The notes: generated by a model not told the origin, from the sequence alone. A stretch of DNA of 64,000 bases from Mesorhizobium sp. AR07 (GCF_024746815.1 NZ_CP080525.1:5760501-5824500), one strand, 5' to 3'; positions 1-8,880 are shown, numbered from the stretch's first letter. A program made the numbers and translations.

Positions 1-855
1 GCAGACCACCTCTCCGGCGCGGACCGAAAGGTCGACAGGGCCAACGCCTTCACCCGCGAGCCCCTCGACTTCGAGCACGGTGGCGCCAGGGGTGCGTTTG
101 TCGTGGCGGTAGAGGTCGGCGACCGGACGGCCGACCATCATGCGGACCACGTCCTGCGGACTGATCTCGGCCAAGGTCCCGGACCCCACGTAGCCGCCAT
201 CACGGAACACCGTAACCCGGTCCGCCAACTGCCAAACCTCCTCCATGCGGTGCGAAATATAGATGAGCCCCACGCCCGCCGAGCGCATCTGGCCTATGAT
301 CCGATAGAGTTCCTGTGCCTCGGCTCGCGACAGCGCCGCGGTCGGTTCATCGAGCACGAGGACGCGGGCGTTTTCGCCAACGGCGCGCGCGATCTCCACC
401 AATTGCTGCATGCCCAGGCTCAACGAGCCGAGCGGCCGCCGCGGATCGATCGTCGAGTGTATGCGTGCCAGTTTTTCGCGTGCCTGCTGCTCCATGCGGC
501 GGCGGTCAAGCATGCCGAAGCGCGTGCGCGGCTCACGTCCAAGAGAGAGGTTCTCCGCGACCGTCATGTCGCGCACGGTGTTGAGCTCTTGGTGGATGAT
601 GGCTATGCCATTGGCGGAAGCATCGATCGGGGAGCGAATCTCGACTTCGTGGCCATCGATGAGGATACGCCCCGCGTCGCGTTGGATATTACCGGCGAGG
701 ATCTTCATGAGGGTCGACTTGCCCGCGCCATTCTCACCCATCAGCGCATGGACCTCGCCCGCTCTGAGGTCGAAGCGGACTTTGTTCAAGGCCAACGTGG
801 CACCGAAGCGCTTGGAGACGCTTTCGAGGACAAGAAGCGGAGATTGGGTGCTCAT
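1..855 (-). CDS. Ribose-type ABC importer, tandem-domain ATPase (C-terminal part cut by window edge)
   Basis: Energises import of a sugar through a membrane ring of RbsC-type permeases; acts on the cytoplasmic face. The 285 visible residues cover the first ATPase domain and the start of the second. The Walker A GENGAGKST lies at residues 40-48, the signature region reads LSLGMQQLVEIA, and the Walker B with LDEPTAALS follows. The QQ-type signature is typical of RbsA/MglA/XylG proteins, which are about 500 residues long. The start ATG at 855 lies 69 bases after the binding-protein gene. The rest of the gene and the permeases lie outside the window to the left. The family is clear, the sugar is not. 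Confidence 0.93.
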   Translation of the reverse strand, partial: MSTQSPLLVLESVSKRFGATLALNKVRFDLRAGEVHALMGENGAGKSTLMKILAGNIQRDAGRILIDGHEVEIRSPIDASANGIAIIHQELNTVRDMTVAENLSLGREPRTRFGMLDRRRMEQQAREKLARIHSTIDPRRPLGSLSLGMQQLVEIARAVGENARVLVLDEPTAALSRAEAQELYRIIGQMRSAGVGLIYISHRMEEVWQLADRVTVFRDGGYVGSGTLAEISPQDVVRMMVGRPVADLYRHDKRTPGATVLEVEGLAGEGVGPVDLSVRAGEVVC

Positions 856-874
856 GGCAGTCTCACGGGTCTGA

Positions 875-905
875 GGCGGGGAGCGGCGCAAGGCCGCTCC
901 CCGCC
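875..905 (-). terminator. Strong stem-loop between binding-protein and ATPase genes
   Basis: A perfect 12-bp stem (GGCGGGGAGCGG against its complement) with a 7-base loop fills most of the gap between the binding-protein stop and the ATPase start. No T-run follows, so it is more likely a partial terminator or 3'-end stabiliser that favours binding-protein mRNA than a full stop. Confidence 0.6.
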
Positions 906-924
906 GGGCTGGTCTGGGAGATGG

Positions 925-1878
925 TTACCAGCCGGGATACTGGGTGACGTTGTCGCGAGTGACGAGAACGCTTTCGATGAGGATTGTTTTGTCCTTCGGC
1001 GCCTTGCCGGCAATCATGTCCTGCGCGACCTTGACCGCCTGGCGCACCATCTCTGCCGGGTTCTGCGTGGCGGAGCCGATGAACGGCGACCCTTCCCGCT
1101 TCAGCTCGGCGACCGCTTCAGGGCTGCCATCCACGCCGGTGACCTTGATCTGGCTGGTCTTGCCGGCCTGTTCGACAGCGAGCACCGCGCCGAGCGCCGA
1201 GGGGTCGTTCATGCCGAAGATGCCAGTGACATCCGGGTTGGCCGTCAGCATATCGGTCGTCACGGCGAGGCCCGAGGCGCGGTCATTCTTCGAGGCCTGC
1301 TGGCCAACGATCTTGATGCCGGGAAACTTCGCTGCGACCGTTTTGCAGCCGTTGATACGGTCGATGATGGTCTGAATGGGTGTGCCGTCCACCAACAGCA
1401 CCTGACCCTTTCCGCCCATTTGCTGGAAGAGGTACTCGCACGATTTCTCGCCCGCCTGTACCGCATTGGTCATGATCACCGCGTCGGCGCCGTGAGCCGG
1501 AGTATCGACCGCGATGACGATGATGCCGGCATCCTTGGCCCGCTGGATAGCCGGCTCGATGCCGGCTTCGTCTACCGCGGAAATGACGATCAGATTGACG
1601 CCCTGCTGCATGAAGGCGTCGATCTGGGTGTTTTGATTGGCCAGGTCGAGTTGCGCGTCCTGCACGTTGACGGTGGCGCCGATCTGCTTGGCGGCATCTT
1701 CCGCGCCCTTCGTCATGGCGGAAAAGAACGGATTGGACATATCCTGCACCATCAGGCCAATCTTCTCGATCTTGCTGGGAAGCTTGCCTTCCGCCGCGGC
1801 CGGGGCTACCCCCAAGGACAAGCCGAGCGCCACAAGGGACGCAGCAGTCATAAGCTGGATACTGGTCTTTGCTTTCAT
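925..1878 (-). CDS. Ribose-type periplasmic sugar-binding protein
   Basis: Captures a sugar in the periplasm for the importer whose ATPase is encoded next. A Sec signal peptide occupies about residues 1-29 (MKAKTSIQL, hydrophobic core, cut after PAAA). The mature part has the two-lobed type I binding-protein pattern: GLMVQDMSNPFFSAM near the start, IVISAVDEAGIEPAI, VIAVDTPAHG, then GIFGMNDPSALGA and VTGVDGSPEA in the second lobe. At 317 residues the length is typical of RbsB-like proteins. A good ribosome site (AGGAGGAAG) precedes the ATG. A LacI-type operator lies about 105 bases upstream, so the operon is probably repressed by the LacI protein encoded at 2045-3142. Substrate unknown. Confidence 0.93.
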   Translation of the reverse strand: MKAKTSIQLMTAASLVALGLSLGVAPAAAEGKLPSKIEKIGLMVQDMSNPFFSAMTKGAEDAAKQIGATVNVQDAQLDLANQNTQIDAFMQQGVNLIVISAVDEAGIEPAIQRAKDAGIIVIAVDTPAHGADAVIMTNAVQAGEKSCEYLFQQMGGKGQVLLVDGTPIQTIIDRINGCKTVAAKFPGIKIVGQQASKNDRASGLAVTTDMLTANPDVTGIFGMNDPSALGAVLAVEQAGKTSQIKVTGVDGSPEAVAELKREGSPFIGSATQNPAEMVRQAVKVAQDMIAGKAPKDKTILIESVLVTRDNVTQYPGW

Positions 1879-1982
1879 GTTTCTTCCTCCTGTTGTCTGC
1901 CGCCGTGATGTGACGGCAAATTCTGTCTCGCCAACTTCCAGGCCGCGACTTTCACCGTGGCCAGATTCCGGTTTTCGAGCCG

Positions 1983-1996
1983 CCTAATCGTTTAGG
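1983..1996. promoter_or_regulatory. LacI-family operator in front of the binding-protein gene
   Basis: CCTAATCGTTTAGG is an inverted repeat around a central CG, the usual design of LacI/GalR sites. Its reverse complement is identical, over 16 bases with the flanking AA, to a site in front of the neighbouring LacI gene at 3184. Confidence 0.75.
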
Positions 1997-2044
1997 TTAA
2001 GGACGAAAAGTAGTCCGGTCATCGTCTTTCCATTTCAGTTGTCG

Positions 2045-3142
2045 CTAAGCTGCCTGCGAGGTCATAGGGCCTTGCGCATGCGCGCTGTCTCTTGAACAGC
2101 CGCAGGAGCAGCGGATTATCAGGCGGGCGGGCACGCGCTGCTGGTCTTCCGGAAGATAGACCGGGGTGGGCGCCTGGCCCCGCTTCTCGGCATCGATCTG
2201 CTTGTCGATGATCCTGCGCAGGGTCACCGCAGCAAGGCGGCCGATCTGCTCGCTGTGCTCGTTCAGCACTGTCATCGGCGGATTGGTAAGCTCTGACCAG
2301 GCGAATTCGTCATAGGCCACCACCGCCATTTCCTGCGGAACCGCGATGCGCCTTTCAGCGGCAAGTTTCATGGAGCCGAGCAACAGTGGGTTGTTGCCTG
2401 CGATCAGCGCGCGCGGGATCTTGCCAGTCGAGTCGAGATGACCCGCCAGCGTGCTATAGCCGGATCCTGCGTCGTTCGCCGACTCCAGCACCAACAGGTC
2501 GGCCCCGTGGATCCGCGCCGCCTCCCTGATGCCGCGTTCACGATCGAACCGCGTCGACCATTTCGAGGGATAGACCAGAAACAGCCAGTCCTTGTACCCA
2601 TGATCGGCAAGATGCTTGCCCACCATCAGGCTGGCATTGTAGTTGTCGGTGGTTACGCTTGGTGTATGCGCCGCTTCGGTAGGCGGCGAGGAGTCGACGA
2701 AGACTAGGGGGATATCCCAGCGTTCGAGCAGTCGCGTGTTCTCGGCCTTTAGGGTCAGCGTCGAAATCACGCCAGCGGTCCGTGACTCAATGAGGCGGCG
2801 GATCATGCGGTCCTCGAGGCGGGCATCATACGCGCCGTTGACGGCGACATCCCCGACAACCACCGTCCATGTGGACGGTTCGAGAGCCTGCTGTATCCCT
2901 GCCATCAGATCGAGATAGTAGGAGTTTGAGGTGCTTGCGGTAATGACGGCAACCGAGTCTCGGCTCGCCCGGCGCAATTCCTGGGCTGCGCGGTTGAGCA
3001 CATATCCCAGATCGCTTGCGGCCTTCAGCACCTGCTGACGGCTCGCCTCGGAGACTCCGTCTGCCCCGCTCAGAGCTCGGGATACGGTGAACACAGACAG
3101 CCCTGTGGCGCGACTGATGTCGCGCATCGTTGATCTTGCCAA
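2045..3142 (-). CDS. LacI/GalR-family transcriptional regulator
   Basis: DNA-binding repressor controlled by a sugar-like ligand. The N-terminal helix-turn-helix reads ISRATGLSVFTVSRALSG, followed by the hinge helix segment ending in NRAAQELRR; the remainder is a periplasmic-binding-protein-like ligand domain (VAVITASTSNSYYLDLMAGI onward, VVAYDEFAWSELTNPPMTV near the end). I chose a TTG start at 3142 because GGGAGG lies 8 bases before it; an ATG at 3127 is the alternative, and an upstream ATG at 3229 would run through the operator. Palindromic sites in front of this gene and of the binding-protein gene suggest autoregulation and control of the importer operon. The C-terminus has a short Cys-rich tail of unknown meaning. 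Confidence 0.9.
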   Translation of the reverse strand: MARSTMRDISRATGLSVFTVSRALSGADGVSEASRQQVLKAASDLGYVLNRAAQELRRASRDSVAVITASTSNSYYLDLMAGIQQALEPSTWTVVVGDVAVNGAYDARLEDRMIRRLIESRTAGVISTLTLKAENTRLLERWDIPLVFVDSSPPTEAAHTPSVTTDNYNASLMVGKHLADHGYKDWLFLVYPSKWSTRFDRERGIREAARIHGADLLVLESANDAGSGYSTLAGHLDSTGKIPRALIAGNNPLLLGSMKLAAERRIAVPQEMAVVAYDEFAWSELTNPPMTVLNEHSEQIGRLAAVTLRRIIDKQIDAEKRGQAPTPVYLPEDQQRVPARLIIRCSCGCSRDSAHAQGPMTSQAA

Positions 3143-3183
3143 GAGTCTAACCTCCCTCGTCGGGATCAGCCGGAAGCTGTAAC

Positions 3184-3197
3184 CTAAACGATTAGGA
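3184..3197. promoter_or_regulatory. LacI-family operator in front of the regulator gene
   Basis: CCTAAACGATTAGG, an inverted repeat around CG, about 40 bases upstream of the LacI start. It matches the site at 1983-1996, which supports both being targets of this regulator. Confidence 0.75.
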
Positions 3198-3294
3198 TAA
3201 CCATTAGTCCTTATTCCACGCCTTGTCAATTTGAGGTTTCAATCCACGCAAACGTAGGGCGAATCTGCAGCTGCTGCCACAACGATACACGCGG

Positions 3295-4089
3295 TCAAGG
3301 CAAAGGACGGGTGAGGGTTACAATGTCCGCGACATCCTGACGGCTGCGCGCAAAACGCTTGAGGACGAGTGGATCATGCCCCGGCACGACATGCGCAGGC
3401 GAACTGGCGAGCTGTTTCATACGCTCGACCCCGAAGATCACGTCGCTCAGCCGGTCGAAGACCGGAAAGGGCTTTTCGCGCTCCATGTTGGCGTAGAAAT
3501 GGGCCGCGTCGGACGCGATCACCACGGCGCCGTTGTCGGTCTCCACCCGGACCACCTGAAGCCCGCGTGAGTGGCCGCCGACCTTGTGGAGCGTGATGCC
3601 GGGCGCGATCCGCGACTCCGGATCATGAAAGCAGACCTTCCCTGCATAAAGCCGCCGCACCATGGTGGTGACGTCCTCGGCCTCGAATGGATGGCGCATG
3701 GCATGGTGGCACATGCAGCGGCCGGTCGCGAATTCCATCTCGGCATCCTGCAGGTGGAAGGTCGCGTTCGGGAACAGGTGATGGTTCCCGCAATGATCGT
3801 AATGCATGTGGGAGATGATGACGTCGCTGACATCCGCGTGGTTGATGCCGATTGCCGCCAGGCCGTCATCGACGGGCCTGACGACACTGCGTCCGCGTTT
3901 GTCGCCGGTTGGCTTGTCGAAGCCGGTGTCGACGATGAAGGTGCGCTTCTCCCCGACGATCGCCCAGACGAAGTAGTCGAGCGGCATCGGAACATCATGC
4001 GTATCCCCGCCCAGGAAATTCTCACCAGAGCGGCGCTCGAAATGACCGTAGCGAACCGCGTGGATTTCATAGCGTTCTGCGTCACCCAT
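3295..4089 (-). CDS. Metallo-beta-lactamase-fold hydrolase, lactonase-like
   Basis: Probable zinc hydrolase of 264 residues. The dinuclear metal motif HMHYDH is at residues 94-99, followed by a histidine in VGGHSRG, an aspartate in ASDAAHFYANME and a late histidine in VPGHDP, the full ligand set. Length and motif spacing resemble the N-acyl-homoserine-lactonase branch of the superfamily, but a metabolic ester or lactone is equally possible. It is the last gene of a minus-strand operon with a hydroxyacid dehydrogenase and an electron-transfer flavoprotein, which favours a catabolic role such as opening a lactone or ester. No signal peptide is visible, so it is probably cytoplasmic. Confidence 0.85.
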   Translation of the reverse strand: MGDAERYEIHAVRYGHFERRSGENFLGGDTHDVPMPLDYFVWAIVGEKRTFIVDTGFDKPTGDKRGRSVVRPVDDGLAAIGINHADVSDVIISHMHYDHCGNHHLFPNATFHLQDAEMEFATGRCMCHHAMRHPFEAEDVTTMVRRLYAGKVCFHDPESRIAPGITLHKVGGHSRGLQVVRVETDNGAVVIASDAAHFYANMEREKPFPVFDRLSDVIFGVERMKQLASSPAHVVPGHDPLVLKRFARSRQDVADIVTLTRPLP

Positions 4090-4091
4090 GG

Positions 4092-5015
4092 TCAGCTCGC
4101 TTTGGCGACATCAGCGGGCTTGGCCGAGCCGACTTCCACATGCGCCCATGTCTCGACCGTCTTGACCATACAGGTGAAATCGGAATCTGGCCCGTAGAGC
4201 TGGTTCGTCACGCTCAGCAACTGGCGCACGGCGCTGCCCACCACCATCGGCACGCCCATCGCCTCCGCCTCGTCCACGCACAGCCGCACATCCTTGAAGG
4301 ACAGGCCTGTCGCGAAACCGAAATCGAAGGTGCGCGGCAGGACGGATTTCGGGAACTTGTCCTCGGTGGCGCTGTTGCGGCCGCTCGAGGCGTTGATGAC
4401 GTCGATCATCACCTTGGGATCGAGGCCCGCCTTGACGCCCATCACCACCGCTTCGGAGGAGATCGCAAGTGCTGCCGCCGCAAGCAGATTGTTGGCAAGC
4501 TTCATGGTCTGGGCGGAGCCCTGAACCTCGCCCATGAAGAATATCCGGCCGAAATTCTCGATCACCGGCCTTGCCGTTTCGAAGGCAGCTTTCGGCCCCG
4601 ACACCATGACGGCGAGCGTGCCGTTGCGCGCGCCCTTCAACCCGCCGCTGACGGGCGCGTCGATCATGGCGATGTTCTTGGTTAAAAGGCCCTCGGCAAC
4701 CTTGGCGGCCGTTCGCGGGCCGGTGGTGGATATGTCGATGAAGATGCGAACCGCTTTGCCTTCGGCGATGCCGCCTTCACCAAGCACGACCTTTTCCAGG
4801 ATCTGCGGGCTGGGCAGGCTGGCAAAGACGATCTCCGCGATATCTGCAACATCGCGCGCACCGGCGGCGGCTTTGGCGCCCGCATTGGTCAACTCCAGCA
4901 CGGCCTTGGTGTCGACGTCGTAGACGGTCACGTCGTAGCCGGCCTTGATGAGACGGGTCGCCATCGGCGTGCCCATTTTTCCGATGCCAACAAAGCCGAT
5001 TTTCAGGGTCGACAT
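4092..5015 (-). CDS. 3-hydroxyisobutyrate-dehydrogenase-family NAD(P) oxidoreductase
   Basis: Beta-hydroxyacid dehydrogenase family, 307 residues. The Rossmann motif GFVGIGKMGTPMA is at about residues 8-20, the substrate-binding DAPVSGG segment is near 115-125, and the catalytic lysine lies in QTMKLANNLL. The family oxidises beta-hydroxy acids such as 3-hydroxyisobutyrate, tartronate semialdehyde or sulfolactaldehyde relatives; the exact substrate cannot be read. It lies 2 bases from the hydrolase gene downstream and 67 bases after the Fe-S oxidoreductase gene, in the same direction, so it is probably co-transcribed. Confidence 0.9.
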   Translation of the reverse strand: MSTLKIGFVGIGKMGTPMATRLIKAGYDVTVYDVDTKAVLELTNAGAKAAAGARDVADIAEIVFASLPSPQILEKVVLGEGGIAEGKAVRIFIDISTTGPRTAAKVAEGLLTKNIAMIDAPVSGGLKGARNGTLAVMVSGPKAAFETARPVIENFGRIFFMGEVQGSAQTMKLANNLLAAAALAISSEAVVMGVKAGLDPKVMIDVINASSGRNSATEDKFPKSVLPRTFDFGFATGLSFKDVRLCVDEAEAMGVPMVVGSAVRQLLSVTNQLYGPDSDFTCMVKTVETWAHVEVGSAKPADVAKAS

Positions 5016-5082
5016 GATCGCTCTCTCCTCTGTCGGGGCCTATGCCCATTGTGCTTGTCTCGATCTCTTGGATCGCATTCCG

Positions 5083-7038
5083 TCAGGTCGTTTCCACCGC
5101 GGGCATTTCGAGCGGCTGGCTTGTGCGCGGCACGAGAAGTTCCGCTATATCCACGACCTTCAATGTGTCGGCCACGCCGAGGGCATCGATCGCGGCGGTG
5201 TACATCACCTTGTCCTTCGGGCAGGCGACGACGAAATACGCCACGTCGCCCAGGTCAAGCGCTTCACGGATGCGGTTCTCGCTTGGCCGCTCGGTCACGC
5301 CGTCGTCACCCTGCCAGATGCGGCCGCCGCCGGCGCCGCAGCAGAAGGAATTCTCGCGGCAGCGCGGCATGTCATGAAGCGTGTAGCCGGCAGCTCGGAT
5401 CAGCGCGCGCGGCGCATCGAAGCCGCCATTGTAGCGCCCGAGATAGCAGGGATCGTGATAGGTGACCCTGGCGCCGTCGGCGACGTGCAGCTCGAGCTTT
5501 CCTGCCGCGATGAGGTCAGCCAGCAGCGCCGTATAGTGGAGCACCTCGAACGCCACCCCGAAATGCCGATAGTCGTTCTTCAGCGCGTTCAGGCTGTGCG
5601 GATCGGTGGTCATGATCCGGTTGAAACTGCACGCCTTGATCGCATCGATGTTGGACTGCGCCAACGTCTCGAACAGGCCCTCTTCGCCGGTGCGCCGCAC
5701 GTCGTTGCCGCTGTTGCGCTCGGCATCGAAGAGAATGCCGAAGTCGACACCGGCTGCGGTCAGCAGTTCGGCAACCTTGCGGGTGATCTCCTGAACGCGC
5801 GGATCGTAGGATGCATAGTCGCCAACGAACCAAAGGACGTCGACCGGCTCGCTGCGCGCGTCCTTGACCGGAAAGCCGAGCTCCCTGGTCCAGCGGGCCC
5901 GCATCTTGGAAGGCTTGCCCATGGAATTGCCGAGCCGGGTCAGGTTGGAAAGCGCATCCTGGAGACCGGGACTGACACGCCCTTCGTCGATCAGATGACG
6001 GCGCATGTCGATGATCTTGGGCAGGTGCTCGATCTCGACCGGGCACGCTTCCATGCAGGCGCGGCAGGTGGTGCAGGCCCACAGGGTTTCCGGCGAGATC
6101 ACGCCGCCGACCAGTGGCAGAGCGGACGGCCCCGCGGCAAGGGCGTCGCGCATGTCGGTGATCAGCATTTTCGGACTGAGCGGCAGGCCCGCCGCATAGG
6201 CGGGGCATACCGCCTGGCAGCGACCGCATTCGGTGCATGACAGAAGGTCGAGCTGCTGTTTCCAGTCGAACTGCGCCAGGCTGTCGATGCCGGGAGCCTC
6301 GCGCGCTTGCGGAACCGCGGGCGCGAGGCCGCGCGGTTCGAGGCTGCGGAAGTAGATGTTGGGGGCGGCAAGAAACATGTGCCGGTGCTTCGAACCAGGG
6401 ATGTAGACGAGGAACGCCAGAATGGCGCCGATGTGCACCCAGTAGAACAGCTCTTCGGCTGTATGCGCAGGCATGCCGGCACGATCGAGCAGCCCAGCGA
6501 GCAGCGAAGCGACCGGCCGCCACGAGCCGTCGGCCCCGCCCATGATGCGCGCCGCCGCCTCGAAAAGCAGTGACGCCACGATCAGAACGATCAGCACGTA
6601 GATGATTGCGGCATCACTGCCGCTCGAACCCTTGAAGCGGGCAGGTCTCAGCACATAGCGCTGATAGACAGCCAGTCCGACGCCGACCAGCATCAGCATC
6701 GAAAAGATATCCTGCAACGAGGCGATCCAGGTCTCGCCGCCGACAAAGGCAAGCGAGAACCCTGGGAACAGCCGCGAGCCGAAGGCATCGATGGTAGCGG
6801 TGAACAGCACAAAGAACGAGAGGAAGATGATTGCATGCAGCACGCCCGAAAGCGGCTTGCGCAGCATCTTGCGGTGCAGGCCGATGGCGACCATGACGCC
6901 GCCGAGACGCCGCATCGGCTGGTCGAAGCGGGCCGCCGCTGGCGCCTTCGCAAGGGAAAAGGCGTAGCGGCGCGCGCGCCAGCCCGTCAGGGCCAGTGCT
7001 GCGATGACCAGGATCCAGAGCGAAAGGGTCGATGCCAT
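5083..7038 (-). CDS. Membrane Fe-S oxidoreductase (DgcB/EtfD-like)
   Basis: Likely passes electrons from reduced electron-transfer flavoprotein to the quinone pool. About six hydrophobic segments in the first 230 residues form a nitrate-reductase-gamma-like membrane domain. Two ferredoxin-type 4Fe-4S motifs follow (CTECGRCQAVCP, then CTTCRACMEACP). The C-terminal half carries two CCG-type domains, the second with CYLGRYNGG and SFCCGAGGG, as in heterodisulfide reductase subunit D. At 651 residues it matches the size of DgcB of dimethylglycine catabolism. It lies directly before etfA, with only 1 base between them. No dimethylglycine or sarcosine dehydrogenase is present here, so the electron donor is unknown. 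Confidence 0.88.
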   Translation of the reverse strand: MASTLSLWILVIAALALTGWRARRYAFSLAKAPAAARFDQPMRRLGGVMVAIGLHRKMLRKPLSGVLHAIIFLSFFVLFTATIDAFGSRLFPGFSLAFVGGETWIASLQDIFSMLMLVGVGLAVYQRYVLRPARFKGSSGSDAAIIYVLIVLIVASLLFEAAARIMGGADGSWRPVASLLAGLLDRAGMPAHTAEELFYWVHIGAILAFLVYIPGSKHRHMFLAAPNIYFRSLEPRGLAPAVPQAREAPGIDSLAQFDWKQQLDLLSCTECGRCQAVCPAYAAGLPLSPKMLITDMRDALAAGPSALPLVGGVISPETLWACTTCRACMEACPVEIEHLPKIIDMRRHLIDEGRVSPGLQDALSNLTRLGNSMGKPSKMRARWTRELGFPVKDARSEPVDVLWFVGDYASYDPRVQEITRKVAELLTAAGVDFGILFDAERNSGNDVRRTGEEGLFETLAQSNIDAIKACSFNRIMTTDPHSLNALKNDYRHFGVAFEVLHYTALLADLIAAGKLELHVADGARVTYHDPCYLGRYNGGFDAPRALIRAAGYTLHDMPRCRENSFCCGAGGGRIWQGDDGVTERPSENRIREALDLGDVAYFVVACPKDKVMYTAAIDALGVADTLKVVDIAELLVPRTSQPLEMPAVETT

Positions 7039-7039
7039 C

Positions 7040-8008
7040 TCAACGGCCTGAGCCGGCCTGCAGCCTGTCGCTCAGATTGGCGACGAGATCGAACAGGTCA
7101 CAGGTCGCGCCATAATGCGCGACATTGAAAATGGGCGCTTTCGGATCGGTGTTGACGGCAATGATGAGGTCGGCCTGCGACATGCCTTCGAGATGTTCTG
7201 GCGCACCGGACACGCCGAGCGCCAGATAAAGCTTCGGCTTGACCTTCTGGCCGGATTTGCCGACCTGGCGCAGCTTTGGCAGCCAGCCATTGTCGACGAC
7301 AGGACGGCTGCCGGCGATCTCCGCTCCCAGCATCGTTGCCAGATCGCGCGCCAGATCGATGCTTGCCTCGTCGCCGATGCCGCGGCCGACGCAGACGATC
7401 CTCTCGGCCGTCGTCAGATCGACATCGGCATAGTCAGGCACGTCGATGGCAACCATCTTCACCTTGCCGCTGGCAAGAACGGGCTCGGCATCGATTGCCT
7501 GCACCTTCGCGGCATCGATCGTGCCAGGTGCCGCCTCCGCGAAGGCACCCGGATTGATCATCAGAACGGCGGGCAGATGAACAGCGCATTCGGCAAGGAT
7601 CTTGCCGCCATACATTTGTGCGACGACCGTCAGGCTTTCGCCGTTCCGCTTGATTTCATTGACATAGGAGATGAGCGGCCAGCCGGTTCGCGCCGCGATT
7701 TCGGCTGCCACATCCAGCCCGTTCGCCGAATAGGGCACCAGCACGAGGCCAGGGCTCTCGACCGCGATGATGTCGCGCAGAAGCCGTGCGTAGGTCTCAG
7801 CCGGGATGACATCCGATTTTTTGGTGCAGGCCGCGATCAGGCGGTCGGCTTCGCCAAACGAAGCGGACGCGGCTTCCGCGTCACGGCCGGCGAAAAAGGC
7901 GACGACCTCGTCGCCGGCCTGGGCGAGCGAACGCGCCGCGGCGATCATTTCAAGCGAGAAGGCTTCGATCTTGCCGGAGTGGCCTTCCGTGCAGGCAATC
8001 AATTTCAT
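7040..8008 (-). CDS. etfA: Electron transfer flavoprotein, alpha subunit
   Basis: FAD-binding subunit of a soluble ETF, cytoplasmic. The C-terminal FAD domain shows SGQKVKPKLYLALGVSGAPE and the DPKAPIFNVAHYGATCDLF segment that holds the cofactor; the N-terminal part has the ETF fold with VLVPYSANGLDVAAEIAART. The length of 322 residues is normal. It lies 3 bases from etfB and 1 base from the Fe-S oxidoreductase gene. Sequence features such as the shortened signature and the dedicated membrane partner suggest a pathway-specific ETF rather than the housekeeping pair. Confidence 0.93.
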   Translation of the reverse strand: MKLIACTEGHSGKIEAFSLEMIAAARSLAQAGDEVVAFFAGRDAEAASASFGEADRLIAACTKKSDVIPAETYARLLRDIIAVESPGLVLVPYSANGLDVAAEIAARTGWPLISYVNEIKRNGESLTVVAQMYGGKILAECAVHLPAVLMINPGAFAEAAPGTIDAAKVQAIDAEPVLASGKVKMVAIDVPDYADVDLTTAERIVCVGRGIGDEASIDLARDLATMLGAEIAGSRPVVDNGWLPKLRQVGKSGQKVKPKLYLALGVSGAPEHLEGMSQADLIIAVNTDPKAPIFNVAHYGATCDLFDLVANLSDRLQAGSGR

Positions 8009-8011
8009 GGC

Positions 8012-8776
8012 TTATTTCCTTGCCAGGCCTTTGGCTGTCAGGATGGTGATCAGGCGATCCGCGACAGTCTCCGCATTGCCGCCGAGATTCTCGCCGGAGC
8101 CGCCCTGGACCGGCAGACGCAATCTGATGATGTCGGCGGATCGCCCGAAACCGGACGCTTCGGACGCGGCGCGGCCTATCGGGGTCTTGGACGCTTCTCG
8201 AAGTTTGCTGCCCGATACGTAGCGAGGCGCCTTCGACGCGGTCTGCACACCCAGCACCGCCGGCGTGGCCAGCTCATAGGTGACGGCAACACCCGCGCCG
8301 CGTTCCTGCGTGACCCGAAGCACGGCGCCGTTCGCTACGATGCGGTTGGTCCCCGACACATGCGGCCAGTCGAGCAATGCGCCGACATAGGGCGCGAGCT
8401 GGCCGAAGACATCCTCTGTCGATTGCACGCCGCACAGAACCAGGTCGGCGGCTTTCGTTCGCGCCATCGCCGCGACAGACGCCGCGATCTCGCGTGAGGA
8501 AATCATCGCGTCCTCTTCGGATTGGAGCGCGACGACTTCGTCGGCGCCGCGGGCCGCGGCCATTTGCAGGACACGGTTGGCGCCTTCGCCAATGGCAAGC
8601 GCCGTCACCTTCGCGCCACCGGCTTCCTTGAGCAGGATTGCTTCCTCGAGGGCATGATCGTCGAAATCGTTGAGCTGGAAATCCAGCCATTCCCGATCGA
8701 TGCTTCGCCCGTCCCCGGCAAGCTGTAGCTCGCCCGCGGAATCCGGGATCATGCGCAAGACAACTAGAATATTCAC
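8012..8776 (-). CDS. etfB: Electron transfer flavoprotein, beta subunit
   Basis: AMP-binding partner of EtfA. The N-terminus NILVVLRMIPDSAG, the LNDFDDHALEEAILLKE segment and the LCGVQSTEDVFGQLAPYVG loop are typical. I chose a GTG start at 8776 because GGAGGAGAG lies just before it; an ATG 39 bases upstream has no ribosome site. This gives 254 residues, normal for the family. First gene of the minus-strand operon running to 3295, reading away from the importer operon that starts at 9090. Confidence 0.92.
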   Translation of the reverse strand: MNILVVLRMIPDSAGELQLAGDGRSIDREWLDFQLNDFDDHALEEAILLKEAGGAKVTALAIGEGANRVLQMAAARGADEVVALQSEEDAMISSREIAASVAAMARTKAADLVLCGVQSTEDVFGQLAPYVGALLDWPHVSGTNRIVANGAVLRVTQERGAGVAVTYELATPAVLGVQTASKAPRYVSGSKLREASKTPIGRAASEASGFGRSADIIRLRLPVQGGSGENLGGNAETVADRLITILTAKGLARK

Positions 8777-8863
8777 GGCCTCTCCTCCGACGGAACGCAC
8801 CTCAAGCGCCGGCACCGGCTGCTAGATAAGTCGTATTCTTCCCTGCTCCCAATGGCCAAAAAG

Positions 8864-8880
8864 GTAATAGCAGCTATTAC
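8864..8880. promoter_or_regulatory. 17-bp perfect inverted repeat in the divergent intergenic region
   Basis: GTAATAGC-A-GCTATTAC lies about 90 bases upstream of etfB, in the 313-base gap between the etf operon and the operon starting at 9090. A perfect 8-bp arm with an odd centre suggests a regulator site. The binding protein is unknown; a LysR, LacI or GntR protein could use it. Confidence 0.45.

Noticed and set aside
103-1908. A 601-codon open frame on the plus strand
   Set aside because: Antisense of the ATPase and binding-protein genes; no domain recognised.
3295-4089. Assignment as a quorum-quenching N-acyl-homoserine lactonase
   Set aside because: The metal motif fits, but the fold family is broad and the operon is metabolic (dehydrogenase, ETF). 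I kept the general hydrolase call.
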